Assembly (NCBI GenBank): GCA_002402315.1
Contig: DHFP01000166.1
Location: 1-5,368 of the forward strand
DNA: 5,368 nt
Direction of reading: 5' to 3'
Source of the DNA: Clostridiales bacterium UBA4821
GTDB taxonomy: Bacteria > Bacillota > Clostridia > Acetivibrionales > UBA4821
In this document: positions 1 to 5,368 of the stretch, piece after piece
Numbering within the stretch: position 1 is the stretch's first letter
Layout of the letters: each line of letters starts with the position of its first letter
The notes under the pieces: model-generated
Databases searched by the model: none
Seen by the model: the letters and a program-made list of their open reading frames with translations, nothing else
Told to the model about the DNA's origin: nothing
Translations under genes and position numbers: made by a program

Positions 1-662
1 ATATTGACCCTCAAGGGAATGCAACGAGCGGGTTAGGAAAAAACAAGGGAGATGTTAATCTTTCCATTTATGATGTATTAATTAATGAAGAAAATATCGA
101 AAATGCAATTATTGATACCTGCATAGATGGCCTTAAGCTATGCCCGTCAAGTATCCAGTTGGCTGGGGCAGAAGTTGAACTGGTCTCTATGATTTCAAGG
201 GAAAATAGATTAACCAAGGCATTGGATCCCATAAAAAACAATTATGACTTTATTCTTATAGATTGCCCGCCATCTCTAGGGTTAATAACCCTTAATGCAC
301 TCACGGCTGCAAACACCATACTAGTTCCTATTCAATGTGAGTACTATGCTTTAGAAGGGCTTGGGCAGCTTATGAACACAGTCAATCTGGTTCAGAAGCA
401 TCTTAACAAGGGCTTGGATGTTGAGGGTGTTGTACTCACCATGTATGATGCCAGGACAAACTTATCCATGCAAGTAGTAGAGGAGGTTAAGAAGCATTTT
501 AGAGACAAAGTTTATAGGACAATAATTCCTAGAAATGTGAGGCTAAGTGAAGCACCAAGCCACGGACTTCCGATAATTCTTTATGATGAACGGTCTAAAG
601 GGGCTGAGTGTTATCTTGAACTAGCCGAAGAGGTCATAGAATACGCAGACAATCTTAGCTAA
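1..662 (+). CDS. parA: ParA/Soj chromosome-partitioning ATPase, 5'-truncated by the window edge
   Basis: This is the C-terminal ~219 residues of a ParA/Soj ATPase; the first whole codon is at position 3. ParA binds DNA non-specifically as an ATP dimer and is released by ParB-stimulated hydrolysis, which moves the origin region; Soj also acts on DnaA. The visible part opens with IDPQGNATSGLG, the conserved strand after the Walker A loop. The Walker B region ILIDCPPSLG is at visible residues 84-93, YDARTNLSMQVV lies mid-protein, and the RNVRLSEAPSHGLPI signature starts near residue 177. The family is usually about 255 residues, so roughly 40 residues are missing, including the KGGVGKTT-type Walker A motif, which therefore cannot be checked. 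The visible frame is unbroken and ends at TAA 660-662. parB begins 21 bases later, the usual soj-spo0J order. The truncation is only the window boundary. Family assignment is very secure; the chromosomal Soj subtype is inferred from ParB and serS nearby. Confidence 0.96.
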   Translation, partial: IDPQGNATSGLGKNKGDVNLSIYDVLINEENIENAIIDTCIDGLKLCPSSIQLAGAEVELVSMISRENRLTKALDPIKNNYDFILIDCPPSLGLITLNALTAANTILVPIQCEYYALEGLGQLMNTVNLVQKHLNKGLDVEGVVLTMYDARTNLSMQVVEEVKKHFRDKVYRTIIPRNVRLSEAPSHGLPIILYDERSKGAECYLELAEEVIEYADNLS

Positions 663-672
663 AGGTTTATTA

Positions 673-679
673 TGGAGGT
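673..679 (+). promoter_or_regulatory. Ribosome binding site that decides the parB start
   Basis: The stretch TGGAGGT contains GGAGG at 674-678, five bases before ATG 684. The alternative ATG at 672 has only AAAGG at 661-665 ahead of it and would start inside this stronger site. The 684 start also gives the N-terminus normal for Spo0J, beginning just before KRGLGRGL. Confidence 0.75.
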
Positions 680-683
680 AAAA

Positions 684-1532
684 ATGGTAAAGAGAGGTCT
701 TGGAAGGGGATTGGAAGCGCTGATACCAAGTAGCAGCGCATATGTTGACCAAGTGCAGGAATTAAAGATTAACGATATAGAACCAAATGCTGAACAACCA
801 AGAAAATATTTTCACGAAGAGGAGTTAAAAAGCTTAGCTGAGTCAATAGAAAATCATGGTGTAGTACAACCGATAATTGTAACTAAAGAAAAAGAAAGAT
901 ACAAGATTATAGCAGGAGAAAGAAGATGGAGAGCGGCCAGGCTGGCCGGGTTAAAAACAATCCCGGCAATTATTAAAGAGTATGCCGGGAAGAAGGCTTT
1001 GGAAATAGCTCTAATAGAGAATATACAGAGGCAGGATCTGAATGCTATTGAAGAAGCGGAAGCATTTCAAAGGCTGGCAGAAGATTATGAGCTTACTCAA
1101 GAAAAAATAGCTCAAACTGTAGGAAAGAGCCGGCCAGCAATAGCAAACTCTCTAAGGCTGCTAACACTGGACCCAAGAGTTAAAGAAATGATTATTGCAG
1201 GGAGGATTTCCGGAGGACATGCCAGGGTACTGATTACCATAAATAATAAGGATGAGCAATATCAAATTGCTCAGGAACTTGAGAAAGGCGGCCTTAGTGT
1301 AAGAGAAACCGAACAGTACATCAAAAAGAGACTAAATACAAAGAAGATGCCAAAATTAAAGAACGATAGATTTCAAGATATTCAGGACGGTATATCAGAT
1401 AGACTAAAAACTATACTGGGAACAAAGGTTCAACTTGCAGCAAAGAAGAACAAGGGGAAAATAATTATTGAGTATTATTCCAACCAGGAACTTGATAGAC
1501 TATTGGAAATGCTATACGGTATAAGCAAGTGA
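684..1532 (+). CDS. parB: ParB/Spo0J centromere-binding CTPase
   Basis: ParB loads at parS sites, uses CTP to clamp and slide on DNA, recruits SMC condensin and stimulates ParA. From the ATG at 684 it has 282 residues, matching Bacillus Spo0J. Features in order: N-terminal ParA-contacting segment KRGLGRGLEALIP (residues 3-15); ParB/Srx CTP-binding domain with GERRWRAARLAG at 78-89 and ENIQRQDLNAIEEA at 112-125; helix-turn-helix from LTQEKIAQTVGKSRPAIANS at 137-156; SGGHARVL at 176-183; and a C-terminal dimerisation segment around KGKIIIEYYSNQELDRLLEML. The ENIQR motif has Ala where DLNP-type proteins have Pro, a mild variation. An in-frame ATG at 672 would add MEVK, but it overlaps the GGAGG that serves 684, so 684 is preferred. 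No consensus parS palindrome was found in the window. Co-transcription with parA is likely, given the 21-base gap. Confidence 0.97.
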   Translation: MVKRGLGRGLEALIPSSSAYVDQVQELKINDIEPNAEQPRKYFHEEELKSLAESIENHGVVQPIIVTKEKERYKIIAGERRWRAARLAGLKTIPAIIKEYAGKKALEIALIENIQRQDLNAIEEAEAFQRLAEDYELTQEKIAQTVGKSRPAIANSLRLLTLDPRVKEMIIAGRISGGHARVLITINNKDEQYQIAQELEKGGLSVRETEQYIKKRLNTKKMPKLKNDRFQDIQDGISDRLKTILGTKVQLAAKKNKGKIIIEYYSNQELDRLLEMLYGISK

Positions 1533-1580
1533 CGCTTTTGCATAACTATATCATTTAATAAATGTGCTTAGGAATGATGA

Positions 1581-1627
1581 AATAATAAAACACAATTTAA
1601 AAGAGAGATATTTTTTGTTTTATTATT
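1581..1627. repeat. Perfect 12-bp inverted repeat upstream of the HD-GYP gene
   Basis: The left arm AATAATAAAACA (1581-1592) is the exact reverse complement of the right arm TGTTTTATTATT (1616-1627), with a 23-base spacer. A second, overlapping pairing is AGGAAT (1570-1575) with ATTCCT (1625-1630). The right arm covers the best -10 candidate and ends 13 bases before the GGGAGG ribosome binding site. It could be an operator or a weak leader hairpin. The arms contain only one G:C pair and no U-tract follows, so it is not a standard terminator. The inverted repeat is seen directly; its function is inferred. Confidence 0.5.
1597..1626 (+). promoter_or_regulatory. Weak sigma-A-like promoter candidate for the HD-GYP to serS cluster
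   Basis: TTAAAA (1597-1602, four of six matches to TTGACA) is separated by 18 bases from TATTAT (1621-1626, five of six matches to TATAAT). There is no extended -10 TG. Such matches are common in AT-rich DNA. The main support is position: this is the only gap over 100 bases between genes in the window. Transcription could instead read through from parAB. Confidence 0.25.
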
Positions 1628-1652
1628 CCTTAATCCGAACGGGAGGTATTTT

Positions 1653-2645
1653 ATGGAGAAATATAATATACTTGCGGTAGATGAAGAATTAGAGAATCTG
1701 CAGCTAATTAAAAGAATCCTGGATAAGGACTATAATGTAATCATTTCAGATGATGCAAATCAAGCTTTGGGAATAATGGGAAGAGAAGAAATTCATCTGA
1801 TAATCACCGACCAGAAGATAAAAGGTGTTTCAGGACTCGAATTTCTCAAAAGGTCTGGTGAAATTAATCAAAACGCTGTTAAAATAATCTTAACCAGTTA
1901 TGCAGATACCGATCTGTTACTGAATACTATCAACAGCAGCAGGGTATTTAGATATATTTTAAAACCATGGGATCCGGCAGAGTTAAAGATAGCTGTAAAA
2001 AATGCATTGGAAACATATATTCTTACAATTGAGAATAAACAACTGATAGAAAGATTAAAAGAAAACTACTCAAAAACTTTGATAATGCTGGCGAATGCTT
2101 TGGAGGCGAGAGACACCTATGTACAGGGGCATTCTGAAAGAGTGGCCTATACATCTGCCTGTATAGCCAGGAGACTAAATGTATCCCAAAGCGACATAGA
2201 CCTGCTTTATTCAGCCTGCTTACTTCATGATATTGGCAAGATAGGTGTTCCTGAAAGCGTCTTGAAAAAGACCGAGGCGCTCGATGAAGATGATTTTATG
2301 TATATAAAAGCACATACTGCTATTGGCGAAAGAATCTTGTCCCCAATTCCTGATTTTGCTGAAATGATACCTCTTATTAGATATCATCATGAAAGAATTG
2401 ATGGTAAAGGATACCCGGATGGCTTGCAGGGGGATGATATACCTCTTCTTGCAAGGATAATGGCAGTGGCGGATACCTTCGATGCTATAACCTCAGATAG
2501 GCCATACAGGCCGGGAAAGAGCTTTGATGTTGCCATAAAAATACTTGAAGAAAGCAAAGGCAGCCAACTAGATTCACATGTGGCAGATGTTTTTATAGGT
2601 ATGCTGAAAGAGAAAGAAATCACATCTATCTGGGAACTAGAATAA
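1653..2645 (+). CDS. REC-HD-GYP response regulator, predicted c-di-GMP phosphodiesterase
   Basis: This 330-residue two-domain response regulator resembles the RpfG family, whose HD-GYP domains hydrolyse cyclic di-GMP to pGpG or GMP. Receiver domain (about 1-120): acidic residues D10 and E11, phospho-acceptor D53 in LIITDQKIKG, T81 in LTSYAD and K104 in LKPWD, so it should be phosphorylatable. A helical linker (about 120-147) leads to the HD-GYP domain: H160 in GHSERV, the HD pair H192-D193 in LLHDIGKIGVP, H221 in HTAIGE, HHERIDGKGYPDG starting at 245, and D274 in VADTFDAITSDRPYR. All signature metal-binding and GYP residues appear intact, so activity is expected. There is no DNA-binding domain, membrane segment or GGDEF partner, and no sensor kinase in the window. 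ATG 1653 follows GGGAGG (1641-1646) at six bases. The gene lies 120 bases after parB and 38 before the DUF4446 gene. Domain calls are firm; the signal and exact substrate are inferred. Confidence 0.93.
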   Translation: MEKYNILAVDEELENLQLIKRILDKDYNVIISDDANQALGIMGREEIHLIITDQKIKGVSGLEFLKRSGEINQNAVKIILTSYADTDLLLNTINSSRVFRYILKPWDPAELKIAVKNALETYILTIENKQLIERLKENYSKTLIMLANALEARDTYVQGHSERVAYTSACIARRLNVSQSDIDLLYSACLLHDIGKIGVPESVLKKTEALDEDDFMYIKAHTAIGERILSPIPDFAEMIPLIRYHHERIDGKGYPDGLQGDDIPLLARIMAVADTFDAITSDRPYRPGKSFDVAIKILEESKGSQLDSHVADVFIGMLKEKEITSIWELE

Positions 2646-2683
2646 TAATATGGACTATATAAGGAAAAAGAGGCGAAGAAATC

Positions 2684-3199
2684 ATGGACTTATTTTTAAA
2701 AAGCATCAGCCAAAGTGAAATATACTTGCTGGTTATTCTAATTGCAGTACTGGGAATTTTGATTATTAACTTGTATAACATGATTAAGATAAGAACCTTA
2801 TCAAATAAATATAATAGATTTATAAAAAGTTTTGGAAGCACAAATATAGAGACATCTTTAGAAGAATTTATGAAACGGGTTGAAGAAGTATATAATAAAT
2901 CACTTGACCTGGAGAACCATTGCAACCGGATTGATAGAAGTTTAATGAAATGTTTTCAGAAAATAGGGGTTATTAGATATAATGCCTTTGAAGATGTCGG
3001 AAGTGACCTAAGCTTTGCAATCGCACTTTTAGATGCTAACGACGATGGATTTATAATTAACGGTATCTATTCAAGAGATAGCAGTTGTACATATGCCAAG
3101 CCTATATCCAATGGACAATCAAGATATACACTATCTGCAGAAGAATTACAGGCATTTGACATTGCTAGAAAAGTATCCAGAAAAGAAAATTTAAAATAA
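2684..3199 (+). CDS. DUF4446 family single-pass membrane protein
   Basis: This 171-residue protein is recognised as DUF4446, a Firmicutes family of unknown function that I recall being found near parB and serS. One hydrophobic helix spans about residues 13-34. It is followed by a K/R-rich stretch (about 35-48), so by the positive-inside rule the C-terminus should be cytoplasmic. A helical, charged segment (about 55-93) leads to the conserved block: IGVIRYNAFEDVGSDLSFAI (94-113), ALLDANDDGFIINGIYSR (114-131) and TYAKPI (136-141). The block ends in a Ser/Glu-rich helix (LSAEELQAFDIA) near the C-terminus. The ATG at 2684 has AAGAGG (2668-2673) ten bases upstream, a modest site. It starts 38 bases after the HD-GYP gene and ends just before the coiled-coil/TPR gene. 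No catalytic motif was recognised and I assign no biochemical function. Family call is fairly confident; topology is inferred. Confidence 0.85.
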   Translation: MDLFLKSISQSEIYLLVILIAVLGILIINLYNMIKIRTLSNKYNRFIKSFGSTNIETSLEEFMKRVEEVYNKSLDLENHCNRIDRSLMKCFQKIGVIRYNAFEDVGSDLSFAIALLDANDDGFIINGIYSRDSSCTYAKPISNGQSRYTLSAEELQAFDIARKVSRKENLK

Positions 3200-3209
3200 A
3201 TATGAATCT

Positions 3210-3215
3210 AGGTGA
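3210..3215 (+). promoter_or_regulatory. Ribosome binding site favouring the GTG start at 3221
   Basis: AGGTGA lies five bases before GTG 3221. The in-frame GTG at 3212 is inside this site and has no purine-rich site of its own upstream, so 3221 is preferred. Both starts are non-ATG, and the difference is only three residues. Confidence 0.5.
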
Positions 3216-3220
3216 ATAAA

Positions 3221-3943
3221 GTGCAAAAAGATAAGAACAAAAGGAAGTTTCTTTGGATATATGCCGTAGTTTTATTCGCGAGTGCTTTTACTGTTTTACT
3301 CCTGACTGCATTTAGTCAATTAAAATTAAGCAGCAATATTGAAGAATATAAGAAGAAATTAAAAGAGCATGAAAACAGCATTCGAGGCTTTAATCTCAGT
3401 CTAAATTCAGCAGCAGAGGAAAAACGGGTGCTTCAGAAGAAAATTGAAGAACTTGAGAAAGAAAACACCAGTCTAAAAAGTTTAGCGGCTGGAAGTAGTA
3501 GACCGGATCTTATAAATCAAAGATTAGAGAGAAGCAGATATTCTTTTGATTCTTTACTTAAAGCAGAAACACAATATAAGAATGATCAGCATCTTTCTAG
3601 TGCAAAAGCTCTTCATAATGTATATGAAGAAGACCTTGGCGAAAATGCTAAGAAAAAATATACGTATCTTAAATCCAAGGTATATGTTTACGCAGCAAAA
3701 GATTACTACCGTAAGGCCAAAGAACAGCTCGCAAAAAATAACTTCGAGGAGGCAAAGAAATTCTTTGAAGAATCTCTGGCCTATGATGAAACGGCATATT
3801 ATGAGGAGAATACATTGTTCTATCTTGCTTTGGTAAGTAGTAAGCTTAATGAGTCCGATAAGGTGAAACAGTATGCAAATCAATTAAAAGCTAAATATCC
3901 TAATAGTGAATATGTTGAGAAAGTAAATTTTCATAAGGAGTAA
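3221..3943 (+). CDS. Membrane-anchored coiled-coil protein with TPR-like C-terminus, function unknown
   Basis: From GTG 3221 this is a 240-residue protein (243 if GTG 3212 is used). A short basic N-terminus (KDKNKRK, residues 3-9) precedes a hydrophobic helix at about 10-31. Basic residues before the helix predict an extracytoplasmic C-terminus. No clear signal-peptidase site or lipobox Cys is visible, so it is probably a signal anchor. Residues ~35-90 are a Glu/Lys/Leu-rich probable coiled coil (for example EEKRVLQKKIEELEKENTSL). A Ser/Gly linker (91-93) follows, then helical repeats; the most TPR-like stretches are ~159-192 (AKEQLAKNNFEEAKKFFEES) and ~197-230 (ending LKAKYPNSEYV). The order TM, coiled coil, TPR recalls CpoB/YbgF-type proteins, but this is architectural resemblance, not demonstrated homology. 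It lies 21 bases after the DUF4446 gene, and its last codons AAG GAG form the serS ribosome binding site. I do not recognise a specific family; it is probably a scaffold or interaction protein. Confidence 0.82.
   Translation: MQKDKNKRKFLWIYAVVLFASAFTVLLLTAFSQLKLSSNIEEYKKKLKEHENSIRGFNLSLNSAAEEKRVLQKKIEELEKENTSLKSLAAGSSRPDLINQRLERSRYSFDSLLKAETQYKNDQHLSSAKALHNVYEEDLGENAKKKYTYLKSKVYVYAAKDYYRKAKEQLAKNNFEEAKKFFEESLAYDETAYYEENTLFYLALVSSKLNESDKVKQYANQLKAKYPNSEYVEKVNFHKE
3935..3940 (+). promoter_or_regulatory. serS ribosome binding site embedded in the end of the upstream gene
   Basis: AAGGAG forms the last two sense codons (Lys-Glu) of the coiled-coil/TPR gene and lies eight bases before ATG 3949. 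The stop codon and serS start are separated by only five bases, so serS translation is probably coupled to the upstream gene. Confidence 0.75.
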
Positions 3944-3948
3944 TAGGT

Positions 3949-5220
3949 ATGTTGGATATTAAATTTATAAGAGAAAATTCAGAGAAGATCAGAGAAGCTC
4001 TAAAAAGAAAGAAAGATAAATTTGATCTTAATGGTCTCCTTGAAGCAGATTCTAAAAGAAGAGAAACATTATATCAGGTAGAACAACTTAAAAATAGACA
4101 GAATATTGCCTCCAAAGAAATACCCCGGTTAAAAGCTGCCGGCGAAGACATAACCAAGATCATGGGAGAGATGAAAGAGTTATCTGATAAAATAAAAGAA
4201 TTTGACGAGCAGGTAAAAGTCCTGAATGAAAAAATAGAGTATTTGATTCTGAGAATACCAAATGTACCCCATGAAAGCGTTCCGGATGGGGATACAGATG
4301 CAGATAATGCTGAGATTCGCAAGTGGGGCGAACCAAGAAAGTTTGAATTTGAACCCAAAGCACATTGGGAGATAGGTGAAAAGTTAGACATCCTGGATTT
4401 TGAAAAAGCAGCTAAAGTAACGGGCTCGCGATTTACCTTTAACAAGGGTTACGGAGCAAGGCTTGAACGTTCCCTGATTAACTTTATGCTTGATCTGCAT
4501 ACCGGGAAGCATGGATATACAGAAGTATTACCACCATTTATGGTAAACAGGGCAAGCATGACAGGTACAGGCAACCTGCCTAAGTTTGAGGAAGATGTAT
4601 TTAAGCTGTCAAATGTTGATTATTTCCTAATACCAACTGCAGAGGTACCGGTTACAAATATGTATAGAGATCAGATATTGGATGCTAAAGAGCTACCTAT
4701 AAAGCATGTAGCCTATTCGGCGTGCTTCCGTTCAGAGGCTGGGTCAGCTGGAAGAGATACCAGAGGATTAATAAGACAGCATCAGTTTAATAAAGTTGAA
4801 CTTGTTAAGTTTGTCAGCCCGGAAACATCATACGATGAATTGGAAAAACTAACGAATGATGCTGAAGAGGTACTACAAATACTTGGTTTACCTTATAGGG
4901 TAGTAAAAATCTGTATCGGCGATTTGGGATTTTCAGCAGCCATGAAGTATGACTTAGAGGTATGGATGCCGAGCTACGGGAGGTATGTCGAAATATCATC
5001 ATGCAGCAACTTCGAAGCATTCCAGGCGAGAAGAGCAAACATAAAGTACAAGGCAAATCCAAAAGACAAAGCTCAGCATGTTCATACATTGAACGGTTCA
5101 GGAGTTGCTGTCGGAAGAACAACTGCCGCTATACTGGAAAACTATCAGCAAGCAGATGGGTCGGTTGTTATACCTGAAGCTATCAGGAAATATATGGGAG
5201 GGATAGGAATAATACGCTAG
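3949..5220 (+). CDS. serS: Seryl-tRNA synthetase (class II)
   Basis: SerRS charges tRNA-Ser (and tRNA-Sec where present) with serine in the cytoplasm, via a seryl-adenylate. The 423-residue length is normal for the bacterial type. Residues 1 to ~105 form the long antiparallel coiled-coil arm that binds the tRNA long variable arm, opening with MLDIKFIRENSEKIREAL. The class II core follows: TAEVP at 230-234 (serine-binding region), motif 2 FRSEAG at 260-265 with RDTRGLIRQHQF at 269-280, VEISSCSN at 347-354, and motif 3 NGSGVAVGRTTAAILENYQ at 382-400 with the conserved Arg at 390. The C-terminus VVIPEAIRKYMGG is typical. No key residue is missing. With only five bases after the previous stop there is no room for a T-box leader directly upstream, unlike many Firmicutes aminoacyl-tRNA synthetase genes. 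It is the last gene before a probable terminator. Confidence 0.98.
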   Translation: MLDIKFIRENSEKIREALKRKKDKFDLNGLLEADSKRRETLYQVEQLKNRQNIASKEIPRLKAAGEDITKIMGEMKELSDKIKEFDEQVKVLNEKIEYLILRIPNVPHESVPDGDTDADNAEIRKWGEPRKFEFEPKAHWEIGEKLDILDFEKAAKVTGSRFTFNKGYGARLERSLINFMLDLHTGKHGYTEVLPPFMVNRASMTGTGNLPKFEEDVFKLSNVDYFLIPTAEVPVTNMYRDQILDAKELPIKHVAYSACFRSEAGSAGRDTRGLIRQHQFNKVELVKFVSPETSYDELEKLTNDAEEVLQILGLPYRVVKICIGDLGFSAAMKYDLEVWMPSYGRYVEISSCSNFEAFQARRANIKYKANPKDKAQHVHTLNGSGVAVGRTTAAILENYQQADGSVVIPEAIRKYMGGIGIIR

Positions 5221-5275
5221 CAGACGACACGCTACGGCGAATTCATGAAGCAAAATAATTCCATAAATGGGGTTT

Positions 5276-5296
5276 AAGGGGCGATTAGCCCCTTTT
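5276..5296 (+). terminator. Probable rho-independent terminator after serS
   Basis: AAGGGGC (5276-5282) pairs perfectly with GCCCCTT (5288-5294) around the five-base loop GATTA, a seven-bp GC-rich stem. The T-run is short (5293-5296, partly inside the stem) and gives way to AAAA, so termination may be incomplete. It lies 55 bases after the serS stop. A weaker upstream hairpin is possible: ATTCCA (5258-5263) with TGGGGT (5268-5273), including two G-U pairs. Confidence 0.7.
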
Positions 5297-5309
5297 AAAA
5301 TGCATTTCT

Positions 5310-5368
5310 GGGGACATTCCTTAACGTAAAAGGAATACTGCTTGTTCAGAAACAGAAAGGTGTGTCCC
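5310..5368. repeat. Inverted-repeat element, REP-like, cut by the window end
   Basis: GGGACA at 5311-5316 (preceded by a further G at 5310) is the reverse complement of TGTCCC at 5363-5368, the last bases of the window. Inside is a perfect seven-bp hairpin, ATTCCTT (5316-5322) with AAGGAAT (5330-5336), and a smaller possible one, TGTT (5343-5346) with AACA (5351-5354). No ORF was found here. GGGGAC ... GTGTCCCC ends are, from memory, typical of REP-like repeats next to IS200-type (RAYT) transposases in Firmicutes. The symmetry is seen directly; the class is inferred. The right end, including any final C, is not visible. Confidence 0.5.

Noticed and set aside
672..683. In-frame upstream ATG of parB that would add MEVK
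   Set aside because: It overlaps the GGAGG serving ATG 684 and does not match the usual Spo0J N-terminus.
1538..1564. TTGCAT followed by an AT-rich stretch as a promoter after parB
   Set aside because: At 15-18 base spacing the -10 matches are poor (about three of six).
2575..2582. Palindrome CACATGTG inside the HD-GYP gene
   Set aside because: Its core is CATG rather than the CG of parS and the flanks do not match; eight-bp palindromes are common by chance.
2387..2623. Minus-strand ORF of 78 codons
   Set aside because: It is antisense to the conserved HD-GYP coding frame, with no recognisable motif; a shadow.
2626..2925. Minus-strand ORF of 99 codons rich in hydrophobic residues
   Set aside because: It lies opposite the DUF4446 gene and part of the HD-GYP end; the hydrophobicity follows from AT-rich antisense sequence and no family is recognised.
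3202..3219. Five-codon ORF (ATG AAT CTA GGT GAA TAA) ahead of the coiled-coil/TPR gene
   Set aside because: It has no ribosome binding site and is too short to call; likely chance.
3862..3875. GTGAAACA, identical to half of the parS consensus
   Set aside because: The other half (TGTTTCAC) is absent, so there is no palindrome; it is a chance match inside a coding region.
3546..3883. Overlapping ORFs on both strands within the coiled-coil/TPR gene
   Set aside because: Out-of-frame readings of an AT-rich, Lys-rich gene, without recognisable protein features.
4074..5177. Several ORFs of 61-123 codons on both strands within serS
   Set aside because: They overlap a fully conserved synthetase frame and have no plausible protein features.

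Overview
This AT-rich window carries six genes, all on the plus strand, packed head to tail. It looks like part of a Clostridia (low-GC Firmicutes) chromosome. The Soj- and Spo0J-type ParA/ParB pair, a DUF4446 protein, strong GGAGG-type ribosome binding sites and a Gram-positive-type seryl-tRNA synthetase all point that way. I cannot name the species.

Layout: positions 1-662 hold the 3' part of parA (soj), whose first ~40 codons with the Walker A motif lie before the window. parB (spo0J) follows at 684-1532. A 120-base AT-rich gap (1533-1652) contains a perfect 12-bp inverted repeat and a weak promoter candidate. Next come a REC-HD-GYP response regulator (1653-2645), a DUF4446 membrane protein (2684-3199), a single-pass membrane protein with a coiled coil and TPR-like C-terminus (3221-3943), and serS (3949-5220). 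The last four are separated by 5-38 bases and are probably one transcript. A compact hairpin at 5276-5296 is a likely terminator. The final ~60 bases are an inverted-repeat element (GGGGACA ... TGTGTCCC) that runs off the window edge and resembles REP-like repeats associated with IS200-type transposases.

How the genes fit together: ParA and ParB segregate the origin region and, in Firmicutes, affect replication initiation and sporulation. The HD-GYP gene places a predicted phospho-regulated c-di-GMP phosphodiesterase directly behind them. The two membrane proteins are predicted to face opposite ways, DUF4446 to the cytoplasm and the coiled-coil/TPR protein to the cell exterior. serS is housekeeping. 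Nothing here is clearly a new defence or mobile system. The points most worth a second look are the c-di-GMP enzyme and CpoB-like protein beside the segregation genes, the inverted repeat in front of the HD-GYP gene, and the truncated repeat element at the right end.
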